Assembly: GCA_913057765.1 (NCBI GenBank)
Contig: CAJXPH010000033.1
Span: 1-16,570 of the forward strand
Direction of reading: 5' to 3'
Origin: an uncultured Campylobacteraceae bacterium
GTDB lineage: Bacteria; Campylobacterota; Campylobacteria; Campylobacterales; Arcobacteraceae
Length of the DNA stretch: 16,570 bases
Part shown: one piece after another, positions 7,952-14,389 of the stretch
Layout: each line of letters begins with the position of its first letter
Numbering within the stretch: the stretch's first letter is position 1
Translations under genes and position numbers: made by a program
Notes under the pieces: generated by a model
What the model saw: the letters and a program-made list of their open reading frames with translations, nothing else
Databases searched by the model: none
Told to the model about the DNA's origin: nothing

Positions 7952-9688
7952 ATGGAAATATGGATTAAACTATTCATATGCTTATTTATTTTAATATTTG
8001 CATGGTATATCCATGACAAATATGTACAAAGAAAACACCAAATATTAGTTAATTATCCAATTATTGGAAGATTGAGATTTGTATTCCAAGAGTTTAGAGA
8101 ACCTTTTAGACAATACTTTGGAGATGAAAAATTCTATGAATCAATGGATAAACTTGAATGGGTTTATGGAGCTTCTCGAGATAAAGTAAATTATGCATCT
8201 TTTTCTCCTTCTCAACCTCTCCCAAAACCAAAATTTATGTTAAGACATACAAATATTGTTTTAAATGAAGATGAAGTTGAAAATGATTTTTCAATTACTT
8301 TTGGACAAGAAAGAGATCAACCTTTTAATGCATCTTCTATTATTGGACGTGGACCAATGAGTGATGGTTCTATTTCTCCAGAAGGGACAAGAGCCTTTGT
8401 TTGTGGCGCAAAAGATGGTGCTTTTCCTATTAATTCAGGAGAAGGTGGTTTAACATCAAACTTTTTTGTAACTCATAATAATTATGATACAAAATATATG
8501 AAAGAAGTAAGAGGTAGTACTTTTCAAGAAAGATTTTTTAAATTGTCAAAAATATTATTCAATGTACCTGTTGCAATAGATTTTTATAGAAAAACAGTAT
8601 TTAGAAAAGACCCAGAAGCTGATACTTATGTATTTAATAAAGAGAAAGATTGTTTTTATAGACCAAATTGGGAAGCATCAATAGATAGTTTTCCTAAAGA
8701 GGTTCCAAAAGATATACCTGATATTATTTTACAAATAAGTTCAGGGTTGTATGGCGTTAGAACAAAAAAAGGAAAGTTTGACATTGAACGTTATAAAAAA
8801 CAGATGAGCTTTTGTCGTATGACGGAAATTAAAATTGCACAAGGTGCAAAACAAACAGGGGGAAAGCTTGTAGCTTCTAAAGTTACACCTTCAATTGCTT
8901 ATTATAGAAATATAGAAGCAAATAAAGATGCTTTCTCACCAAATAGATTTCCTTATGCAAATTCAAATGAAGAACTGTTTGATTTTATAGGAGAGTTACA
9001 AAAAGCTTCAGGTAAACCTGTTGGTATTAAAATTGTTATCTCTGATTATAACAATATAGTTCCTATTGCAAAAGAGATAAAAAGAAGAGTTAAATTAAAT
9101 CTTCCATATCCAGATTACATCTCTATAGATGGTGGTAGTGGTGGTAGTGCTACTGCTCCATTGGACATGATGGAAAGAATTGGTATGGATATTAGAGATG
9201 CAATATATTTAGTTGACAAAGTACTAAAAGATCATGGGGTTAGAGATAAAGTAAAAATATCTGCAAGTGGAAAGATATTAACTCCCGATGATGTAATTAT
9301 AACACTTTGTTTAGGTGCAGACTTCGTTCAAATAGCACGGGGTTTTATGATGAGTGCAGGATGTATTCGAGCTAGATATTGTTCAGGTGCAAGTAAACAT
9401 CAGTGTCCCGTTGGACTAGCAACTCAAGATATTAAAAAAAGAAAACATTACTTTGTAAAGAAACATTCTACATATGTAAAAAATTATCATAATAATATAT
9501 TAAAAAGTATGAAAAGTTTACTTGCAGTAATGGGATTAAAGAATGTAAAAGAGTTAGATAAAGAAAAATTAATATTTTTAGATAGGGATTCAATTATTCA
9601 TGATGATATGGATACTTTATTTGAAAGAAGAATTTTTAATAAAAGTGAATCTTTGAAAAAGACTAATGCTTCTTTATCTGATCAATAA
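7952..9688 (+). CDS. Membrane-anchored FMN-binding glutamate synthase family protein
   Basis: This is a 578-residue protein of the FMN-binding glutamate synthase family (a stand-alone GltB-like synthase domain). A single N-terminal membrane helix (about 4-21) is followed by the conserved early region with GRGPMSDGSISPEG (132-145) and the barrel with the FMN/substrate loop SIDGGSGGSATAP (391-403) and KISASGKILTPDD (435-447). A cysteine cluster C471-x5-C477-x7-C485 within CIRARYC...CPVGLATQ corresponds to the 3Fe-4S site; classical GltB has C-x5-C-x4-C. The glutaminase domain and the C-terminal GXGXG domain of full GltB are absent, so it is unlikely to be ordinary glutamate synthase and its substrate is unknown. 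The start has AGGA at 7942-7945. The position after putA suggests, but does not show, a role in glutamate metabolism. Confidence 0.85.
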   Translation: MEIWIKLFICLFILIFAWYIHDKYVQRKHQILVNYPIIGRLRFVFQEFREPFRQYFGDEKFYESMDKLEWVYGASRDKVNYASFSPSQPLPKPKFMLRHTNIVLNEDEVENDFSITFGQERDQPFNASSIIGRGPMSDGSISPEGTRAFVCGAKDGAFPINSGEGGLTSNFFVTHNNYDTKYMKEVRGSTFQERFFKLSKILFNVPVAIDFYRKTVFRKDPEADTYVFNKEKDCFYRPNWEASIDSFPKEVPKDIPDIILQISSGLYGVRTKKGKFDIERYKKQMSFCRMTEIKIAQGAKQTGGKLVASKVTPSIAYYRNIEANKDAFSPNRFPYANSNEELFDFIGELQKASGKPVGIKIVISDYNNIVPIAKEIKRRVKLNLPYPDYISIDGGSGGSATAPLDMMERIGMDIRDAIYLVDKVLKDHGVRDKVKISASGKILTPDDVIITLCLGADFVQIARGFMMSAGCIRARYCSGASKHQCPVGLATQDIKKRKHYFVKKHSTYVKNYHNNILKSMKSLLAVMGLKNVKELDKEKLIFLDRDSIIHDDMDTLFERRIFNKSESLKKTNASLSDQ

Positions 9689-9768
9689 GATGATGAACTT
9701 TTTATGTATGTTTATAACGCACATATAAATAGTCACCAAGGAATTATTAATAATATTAATGAGGATAA

Positions 9769-9797
9769 GAAGCATTTAGTTGAGTGTTCTAAGCTTC
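9769..9797 (+). other. Weak hairpin in the gap upstream of the EamA gene
   Basis: GAAGC (9769-9773) and TTAG (9776-9779) pair with CTAA and GCTTC (9789-9797), giving nine base pairs with a two-base bulge. TTCATCA (9795-9801) could instead pair with TGATGAA (9691-9697) at the other end of the 153-base gap. There is no T-run after it. Otherwise the gap 9689-9841 holds only AT-rich sequence, including the 12-base palindrome ATTATTAATAAT. Function unknown. Confidence 0.25.
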
Positions 9798-9841
9798 ATC
9801 AGATTATTATATGATTTATTACAAATTATTTAGGATATTAA

Positions 9842-10726
9842 ATGACAAATAAAACAAAAGGAACTATTTTAGTTCTTATCTGTGTAGCTTTATGGGCTAT
9901 GATACCTCCTGCTGCAAAGTTTGCACAATCATCTTTAGATAATCATCAATTTCTTTTTTGGTCAAGTCTTATATCTTTTGTATGTTTATTTGCAACAACT
10001 ATTTTTAAGAAGAAAGTAACTGAAATTAAGAAATATTCAATAAGGGATTGGATAAATGTTATTATTTTAGGTCTTTTAGGAACATATATTTATTATTTAT
10101 TTTTATATCTTGGATATAAAGAAGCTAAAGGTTTAGAAGTGCTTGTTGTTCAGTATACTTGGCCTATTTCTATTGTAATATTTTCATTGTTTTTATTAAA
10201 AGAAAAATTAACTATTAGAAAAGTAATAGCTGTTTTATTAGGATTTTCGGGAGTTCTTATAGTTCTTTCAAAAGGTGATTTTTCAAATATTCATGTGGAT
10301 AATTTTTCTGTGATTATATTGGTATTTTTAGGGGCTTCTTCTTTTGCATTATTTTCTGTATTAAGCAAAAAAGTTCATTTAGAACCAATTGGAGTTACAT
10401 CTATGTACTTTTTTAGTGCAACAATTGTTTCTCTTCTTTCTATGTTTTATTTCTCTTCTTTCGCCTTTCCTAGTTTATATGAATGGTTTCCGGTACTTCT
10501 AAATGGAATATTTTTAAATGGATTTTCGTATCTTTTATGGGTTAACGCATTAAAACTTGCAGAAGCTTCGTATTTAGCACCATTTGTATTTATAACACCA
10601 ATTTTATCTGCCATTTATTTAATCATATTATTTGATGAGCCAATTGAATTTATTTATGTGGTTGGGTTAGTTTGTGTAGTTATTGCAGGTTTAGTAAATA
10701 GTGTTAAATTAAAAACGGGAGATTAA
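9842..10726 (+). CDS. DMT superfamily (EamA) transporter
   Basis: This 294-residue integral membrane protein has about ten hydrophobic helices arranged as two EamA repeats, the architecture of drug/metabolite exporters. The first repeat opens with GTILVLICVALWAMIPPAAKFA (about 7-28) and contains LLGTYIYYLFLYLGYKEAKGLEVLVVQYTWPI, the family's helix 3-4 region. The second opens near 153 (FSVIILVFLGASSFALFSVLSKK) and ends with the ALKLAEASYLAPFVFITPILSAIY stretch (about 236-259). The substrate cannot be read from sequence; relatives export amino acids or other small metabolites. The start has TTAGG at about 9830-9834. The stop overlaps the 3' end of the convergent small gene by four bases. Confidence 0.88.
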   Translation: MTNKTKGTILVLICVALWAMIPPAAKFAQSSLDNHQFLFWSSLISFVCLFATTIFKKKVTEIKKYSIRDWINVIILGLLGTYIYYLFLYLGYKEAKGLEVLVVQYTWPISIVIFSLFLLKEKLTIRKVIAVLLGFSGVLIVLSKGDFSNIHVDNFSVIILVFLGASSFALFSVLSKKVHLEPIGVTSMYFFSATIVSLLSMFYFSSFAFPSLYEWFPVLLNGIFLNGFSYLLWVNALKLAEASYLAPFVFITPILSAIYLIILFDEPIEFIYVVGLVCVVIAGLVNSVKLKTGD

Positions 10727-10917
10727 TATCTTCCGTTATATTTCATGATAAGAATTTGTTCATAAAGCATATTCCCAAAGCCTTGGGGTAAGTCTTTATG
10801 TTCTTTTTCAACAATCTTAATAATCTTTCTAATTTGATCTTCTGTCATATTTTGAACTATTGGAATAATAGATCTTGCTATCGTATGTTTAAATTCTTGT
10901 GTTTCTTCTTCAGTCAT
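10723..10917 (-). CDS. Small hypothetical protein, 64 residues
   Basis: I do not recognise this protein. It is 64 residues, highly charged, without a signal peptide or membrane segment, and probably helical (acidic N-terminus MTEEETQ, amphipathic NMTEDQIRKIIKIVEKEHKDL at about 23-43). It lies tail to tail with the EamA gene and their ends overlap by four bases. Support for it being real is the clean frame filling the gap, soluble-protein composition and a TATAAT about 32 bases upstream on the same strand. Against it, the ribosome binding site is weak (only AAAGAAA-like purines). Confidence 0.6.
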   Translation of the reverse strand: MTEEETQEFKHTIARSIIPIVQNMTEDQIRKIIKIVEKEHKDLPQGFGNMLYEQILIMKYNGRY

Positions 10918-10949
10918 TTATATTTTCTTTTTAAGTTAAATTGGTATGA

Positions 10950-10955
10950 ATTATA
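10950..10955 (-). promoter_or_regulatory. Possible -10 box for the 64-residue gene
   Basis: On the minus strand this reads TATAAT, about 32 bases before the ATG at 10917. There is no clear -35, as is usual in Epsilonproteobacteria. The site also contains TATAAT on the plus strand (10952-10957), so the direction is ambiguous. Confidence 0.35.
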
Positions 10956-10967
10956 ATGAGTTTAGCT

Positions 10968-10996
10968 AAAAAAGGAGTTAATTTTTACCCTTTTTT
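10968..10996 (-). terminator. Intrinsic terminator of the DUF1223 gene
   Basis: AAAAAAGG (10968-10975) pairs with CCTTTTTT (10989-10996) around a 13-base loop. Read on the minus strand, the stem starts at the TAA of the DUF1223 gene and ends in a T-tract. The A/T symmetry means it may also stop plus-strand transcripts. Confidence 0.65.
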
Positions 10997-11724
10997 TAGA
11001 TATATCCACCAGTTGATTGAAGAATATCTGAATCATACTTACTTAACCATACTACTAAAGCTTTTTTCTTATTATCTTTTTTTAAATCCAATAGAATTGT
11101 ATTTAAATCAAATTTATTATTTTTAATCTCTGCAAATTTTTGTATATGATTTAGAATTACAAAATCATGTTTTAAAGTTTTATATTTATTTTCACCTCTT
11201 TTAATATCAATATCATAATCAAAACCTAATATACCAATATTTAGATATATTTTTTGATTTTTAATATCTTTATTGAAATAAGATATTTGTAGTTTATTGT
11301 CATCTAGATTTACTTTTAACTTGCCACCATATTTCTTTTCAAAGTTTGGAAAATTTCGATTTGAAAACCATTTTTTATATTCTTTTGCATTTGTAATAAA
11401 CTGGGGTGTGTAAACAGAATTTTTCTTCCAAACTTTATTAGAATAATATCTTTGTCTATTGTCATGAGATTTATTAGCAAATATATCTTTCCATCCAATA
11501 AAATCCCAGTAAGTAATATGAAACGCCATAGGAATAAAATCTTTAAAAACTTTTGGATGTTCTTTTAAGTCTGATAACCACTTATCCGCAGGAGGACAAG
11601 AACTACAGCCTTGTGATGTATATAATTCAATGATGTTAACTCTATGATCTTTTGATTCAAAAGTATAATCTTGAGCAAATAAAATATTTGATATAAGGGC
11701 AGTTATTATTAATAGTTTTTTCAT
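10996..11724 (-). CDS. DUF1223 family secreted thioredoxin-like protein
   Basis: The product is a 242-residue protein with an N-terminal signal peptide (MKKLLIITALISNILFAQ, cleavage probably near 17-18), so it acts in the periplasm. The DUF1223 hallmark follows: a beta strand VNIIELYTSQGC and the motif GCSSCPPAD, with Cys40 and Cys43 forming a CxxC redox pair as in thioredoxin folds, then the conserved FHITYWDFIGWKDIFA region (about 68-83) and YTPQFITN (about 105-112). Length matches the family. Function is not established for the family; a thiol redox role is inferred from the motif. The ribosome binding site AAGGA lies about seven bases before the ATG. It diverges from the ttcA operon across a 136-base promoter region. 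Confidence 0.85.
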   Translation of the reverse strand: MKKLLIITALISNILFAQDYTFESKDHRVNIIELYTSQGCSSCPPADKWLSDLKEHPKVFKDFIPMAFHITYWDFIGWKDIFANKSHDNRQRYYSNKVWKKNSVYTPQFITNAKEYKKWFSNRNFPNFEKKYGGKLKVNLDDNKLQISYFNKDIKNQKIYLNIGILGFDYDIDIKRGENKYKTLKHDFVILNHIQKFAEIKNNKFDLNTILLDLKKDNKKKALVVWLSKYDSDILQSTGGYI

Positions 11725-11778
11725 GGATGTTCCTTTTAATGAATTATAAATAAATAGTGTGTACTTTTTGTTTACTAT

Positions 11779-11784
11779 ATTATA
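11779..11784 (-). promoter_or_regulatory. Possible -10 box for the DUF1223 gene
   Basis: On the minus strand this reads TATAAT, 54 bases before the DUF1223 start. A second minus-strand TATAAT at 11743-11748 would leave only about a dozen bases of leader, so the upstream one is preferred. No -35 is visible. Confidence 0.4.
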
Positions 11785-11823
11785 AAGCTAGCTACAATAA
11801 ATATAGACTATTTCTCTTTTTTT

Positions 11824-11832
11824 TGATATAAT
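11824..11832 (+). promoter_or_regulatory. Extended -10 promoter of the ttcA operon
   Basis: TGATATAAT is a TGN-extended -10 box, 28 bases before the TTG start of ttcA, preceded by a T-rich stretch (CTCTTTTTTTTG). The core GATATAATCGCGA (11825-11837) is repeated exactly at the sulP promoter. Confidence 0.75.
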
Positions 11833-11860
11833 CGCGAAAAAATATATAGGATATATAATT

Positions 11861-12625
11861 TTGATAGAGTTAAGTAAAAAAATATCTAAATTAGTTGGTA
11901 AAACTAATGCTGAATACGGCTTAATAAAAGAAGGGGATAAAGTTCTTGTAGGTTTTTCAGGTGGAAAAGATTCAACAACTTTAATTCATGCATTAAAAAG
12001 ATTAAAAAGTGTTGTTCCTTTTGATTTTGAATTTAAAGCAGTAACCGTAACTTATGGAATGGGTGAACAAATTCAGTTTTTAGCTGACCATTGTAAAGAA
12101 CATGGAATTGACCATGAAATAATAGATACAGAAATTTTTGAATTAGCTGGCGAAAAAATTAGAAAAAATTCATCATTTTGTTCATTTTTTTCAAGAATGA
12201 GAAGAGGGTATATTTATACAACTGCACTAGAGCAAGGATATAATAAAGTAGCACTTGGACATCATTTAGATGATGCTATGGAGTCATTCTTTATGAACTT
12301 CTTATATAGTGGTGCTTTAAGATCTATGCCTCCTATTTATAAAGCAGAAAATGGTTTAGAAGTAATTAGACCATTAATCTTTTGTAGAGAAAGACAATTA
12401 AGAGCCTTTGCTGATACAAATGAGTTAAAAGTTATAGGCGATGAAGCTTGTCCTGGACTGAGATTTGATGTTAAAATGCCCCATGCAAGGGCAAAAACAA
12501 AAGAGCTTTTAGCTAATCTTGAAGAAGAAAATCCACAAATGTTTGTTTCTATGAAAGCAGCATTTAACAATGTTCAAACTTCTACATTCTTTGATAAAGA
12601 ATTATTAAATAGAGATAGAGATTAG
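11861..12625 (+). CDS. ttcA: TtcA-family tRNA thiolation ATPase (tRNA 2-thiocytidine biosynthesis)
   Basis: TtcA enzymes adenylate cytidine 32 of tRNA and insert sulfur using a [4Fe-4S] cluster. The 254-residue product shows the PP-loop SGGKDS at 33-38, the GHHLDDAMESFFMN region at 133-146 and RPLIFCRERQL at 170-180. The start is TTG, supported by AGGA at 11848-11851 and by the absence of any in-frame ATG before the PP-loop. In the classical family the cluster is held by a CxxC pair and one later cysteine. Here the pair reads C107-S-F-F110, so the second cysteine is phenylalanine, while the later one (C197 in EACPG) is present. It may bind its cluster differently or be a TtcA paralogue with another substrate. 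It is co-transcribed with the DUF523 gene six bases downstream. Confidence 0.85.
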   Translation: MIELSKKISKLVGKTNAEYGLIKEGDKVLVGFSGGKDSTTLIHALKRLKSVVPFDFEFKAVTVTYGMGEQIQFLADHCKEHGIDHEIIDTEIFELAGEKIRKNSSFCSFFSRMRRGYIYTTALEQGYNKVALGHHLDDAMESFFMNFLYSGALRSMPPIYKAENGLEVIRPLIFCRERQLRAFADTNELKVIGDEACPGLRFDVKMPHARAKTKELLANLEEENPQMFVSMKAAFNNVQTSTFFDKELLNRDRD

Positions 12626-12631
12626 TATCAT

Positions 12632-13126
12632 ATGAAGATTTTAATTTCAGCATGTTTATTGGGTGAAGATGTAAGGTATGATGGAGAAAACTCATCAATT
12701 GCACAAGGTAGTTCTTTTACATTTTCACAAAAAGAACTTTTTATGGATATACTTTGTGATAATGATATATATTCTTTTTGTCCAGAAGTATCAGGAGGTT
12801 TACCAACTCCAAGAGAAGCTGCTGAAATAGTTAGTAGAACTAAACCTTTTATTGTGCAAAATAAAGATAAAACTGATGTAACAATTAACTTTTTAGTTGG
12901 AGCAAAAGGTGCCCTAGACCTTTGTAACGAAGAGGGTATAAAAGTAGCTTTACTAAAATCAAAATCTCCATCATGTGGTAACGAAGAAATTTATGATGGC
13001 ACTTTTTCTAAAAACTTAATACAAGGGCAGGGTTTAACTGCAAAACTTTTAATTGAAAATGATATTGAAGTATTTAATGAAAATCAATTAAATCAATTAA
13101 AGAAATTTATAAAAACTAACTCTTAG
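12632..13126 (+). CDS. DUF523 / TudS-like Fe-S protein (possible thiouracil desulfidase relative)
   Basis: This 164-residue protein of the DUF523 family shows the expected order of motifs: ISACLLG (Cys8) with RYDG (15-18), FCPEVSGGLPTPREAAEI (Cys50), and LLKSKSPSCG (Cys115). TudS, a characterised member, removes sulfur from thiouracil using a [4Fe-4S] cluster held by three cysteines; the three positions here are plausible equivalents. Many homologues have CRYDG, but here the residue before RYDG is Val14. Further cysteines are at 42 and 98. The gene starts six bases after ttcA stops, with no strong ribosome binding site, suggesting translational coupling. Placing a possible desulfidase with a tRNA thiolase suggests thionucleotide turnover, which is inference. 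Confidence 0.8.
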   Translation: MKILISACLLGEDVRYDGENSSIAQGSSFTFSQKELFMDILCDNDIYSFCPEVSGGLPTPREAAEIVSRTKPFIVQNKDKTDVTINFLVGAKGALDLCNEEGIKVALLKSKSPSCGNEEIYDGTFSKNLIQGQGLTAKLLIENDIEVFNENQLNQLKKFIKTNS

Positions 13127-13139
13127 TTTTTATAAATTT
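13103..13139. terminator. Perfect 17-bp inverted repeat, bidirectional terminator
   Basis: AAATTTATAAAAACTAA (13103-13119) is followed by the three bases CTC and then its exact reverse complement (13123-13139). It covers the last codons of the convergent DUF523 gene and trxC, which are only three bases apart. Both strands show an A-rich left arm and T-rich right arm, as expected for termination in both directions. Confidence 0.8.
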
Positions 13140-13561
13140 TCATTAACAAGATTAGAAAGTTTTAATGGGTCTAGTGCTCCACTTACTCTTTTAACTTCAC
13201 TTCCATTTTTATAAACAACAAGTGTAGGGATAGATCTTATATTATATTTAGCACCCAAATTTTGATGTGCCTCTGTATTAACTTTTACAAATAAAGCTTT
13301 TAACGGATAATTTTGTGCTACTTCATTAAAAATTGGTGCCATCATTTTGCAAGGTCCACACCAAGGTGCCCAGAAGTCAACTATTACAGGTATTTCAGAA
13401 TTAACAACTACATGATCAAAATTTGATTCATCTAACTCTATTGGGGTTGTGTCTAGAAGTGAATTCTTACAAGATCCACAATTTGCTCTTGCGTAACTAT
13501 CCTTTTTAGGTATAGCATTTATTTTTTGACAATGTGGGCATACGATATTTATTTTTGACAT
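13130..13561 (-). CDS. trxC: Thioredoxin TrxC (thioredoxin 2)
   Basis: This is a cytoplasmic thiol-disulfide reductase of the thioredoxin 2 type. The 143 residues begin with a zinc ribbon, CPHC (C8, C11) and CGSC (C28, C31), followed by a thioredoxin domain with the active site WCGPC (C68, C71) and cis-proline Pro112 in SIPTLVVY. Length and layout are standard for TrxC. It is the last gene of a minus-strand operon, six bases after the 79-residue flagellar-like gene, with AAAGG about 12 bases before the ATG inside that gene's end. Its 3' end lies in the inverted repeat shared with DUF523. Confidence 0.95.
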   Translation of the reverse strand: MSKINIVCPHCQKINAIPKKDSYARANCGSCKNSLLDTTPIELDESNFDHVVVNSEIPVIVDFWAPWCGPCKMMAPIFNEVAQNYPLKALFVKVNTEAHQNLGAKYNIRSIPTLVVYKNGSEVKRVSGALDPLKLSNLVNENL

Positions 13562-13567
13562 TATTTT

Positions 13568-13807
13568 TTAAGCCTTTAAATTTAGTAATATATCAGCAAC
13601 GGCATTTTGAGTTTTGATACCCTCTGCATTTGCTTCATATGAAATAACTTCAGGGATTTGACCTACTATTGAATCAATTAAATCTTGTGTTACTTCTTGA
13701 TTTTGTGGGTCACCAACAGTATTTGCAACATCTGCTAAGTTTGATGCAAGTTTGTCAATTTGTACAGCGGATGCTGTCATGGCATTTATATTATTATCAA
13801 TTCTCAT
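13568..13807 (-). CDS. Miniature flagellar rod/hook-like protein (79 residues)
   Basis: The protein resembles the two ends of a flagellar rod/hook protein (FlgB/C/E/G type) joined together. The N-terminal part (INAMTASAVQIDKLASNLADVANT, about 7-30) corresponds to the first D0 helix with its ANNIANVNT-like motif. The C-terminal part (ISYEANAEGIKTQNAVADILLNLKA, about 55-79) corresponds to the closing helix, where rod proteins have YEANxKVIKTxDEMLxxLLNLK. The surface domains of a few hundred residues are missing. It is not a fragment of a broken gene: it has its own ATG, a perfect GGAGG at 13813-13817 five bases upstream, and an 11-base overlap with the HExxH gene. A role in the flagellar rod or as a partner of the upstream protein is inferred. 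Confidence 0.75.
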   Translation of the reverse strand: MRIDNNINAMTASAVQIDKLASNLADVANTVGDPQNQEVTQDLIDSIVGQIPEVISYEANAEGIKTQNAVADILLNLKA

Positions 13808-14297
13808 TACTTCCTCCTTGATTATAATCTTGACTTTGTAGTAAAAGTTTATTTAAGTTTGCAGTACGAGCAATTTGTGCATCTGCACTACTTAATTCAT
13901 CTACTGAACTTGAAGCGTCTTTTAATTGTTCTAATTTTACATTCGCACTTTGCTTATCTTCTGGAATAGAAGTTTCAAATCTTACTGAACCACCTGTAGC
14001 GTACAAGTTTCCATCTGGACCAATTTGATAGCTATAACTTATTGGTGCAGTTGTAGGTGCTCCTGAGGCATGAGTTTGTTCATGAATTTTAGTTTGAGCA
14101 TCAAGATCTTTAAATTTGTCTAATACTCTGTTATAATCTTTTTCATCATATTTATTATCACTAATATTTACTTTATCATAAGATTCTTGCGTAGATTTTT
14201 CAAGTTCTTTTTTATCTACATTTGATAATTCAGCTCTTTTTTGAGCTAGCTCTTGATAAATGATTGATGATGATTGAGAAAAATTATTTATTTCCAT
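13797..14297 (-). CDS. Predicted SprA-family metalloprotease (CJM1_0395-like)
   Basis: The 166-residue protein has the zinc-protease motif HEQTH (72-76) within LDAQTKIHEQTHASGA, followed by ISYSYQIGPDGNLYATGGSVRFE (86-108), which is the SprA-related family pattern also annotated as putative metalloprotease CJM1_0395 family. No signal peptide or membrane helix is visible. The first 60 residues and last 60 are polar, helical and low in complexity. The catalytic role is predicted only; the third zinc ligand cannot be assigned. It is first in a minus-strand operon with the mini-rod gene and trxC, preceded by an extended -10 promoter and AGG eight bases before the ATG. Its last four codons carry the ribosome binding site and start of the next gene. 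Confidence 0.8.
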   Translation of the reverse strand: MEINNFSQSSSIIYQELAQKRAELSNVDKKELEKSTQESYDKVNISDNKYDEKDYNRVLDKFKDLDAQTKIHEQTHASGAPTTAPISYSYQIGPDGNLYATGGSVRFETSIPEDKQSANVKLEQLKDASSSVDELSSADAQIARTANLNKLLLQSQDYNQGGSNEN

Positions 14298-14325
14298 AAC
14301 AAACCTATTATTGTATTATAAGTAT

Positions 14326-14334
14326 ATTATATCA
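14326..14334 (-). promoter_or_regulatory. Extended -10 promoter of the HExxH / mini-rod / trxC operon
   Basis: The minus strand reads TGATATAAT, 28 bases before the ATG at 14297, the same box and almost the same spacing as at ttcA. A second TATAAT at 14315-14320 is possible. No sigma-54 or clear sigma-28 motif is seen, so the gene is not evidently in the flagellar class II/III regulons. Confidence 0.65.
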
Positions 14335-14359
14335 AAGGGAAAAGAAAAAGTAAATAAGG

Positions 14360-14383
14360 GGGATAAACTAGTTTGTTTATCCC
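14360..14383 (-). terminator. Intrinsic terminator of the SulP gene
   Basis: GGGATAAAC (14360-14368) pairs perfectly with GTTTATCCC (14375-14383) around TAGTTT. It lies seven bases beyond the stop codon on the minus strand and is followed there by a T-rich stretch (CTTATTTACTTTTTC). It insulates the downstream promoter. Confidence 0.8.
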
Positions 14384-14389
14384 TATGTG

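Noticed and set aside
13568..13807. The 79-residue flagellar-like ORF as a decayed remnant of flgC/flgG
   Set aside because: It has an intact frame, perfect GGAGG site, coupling to the upstream gene, and both terminal motifs correctly placed, which decay would not produce.
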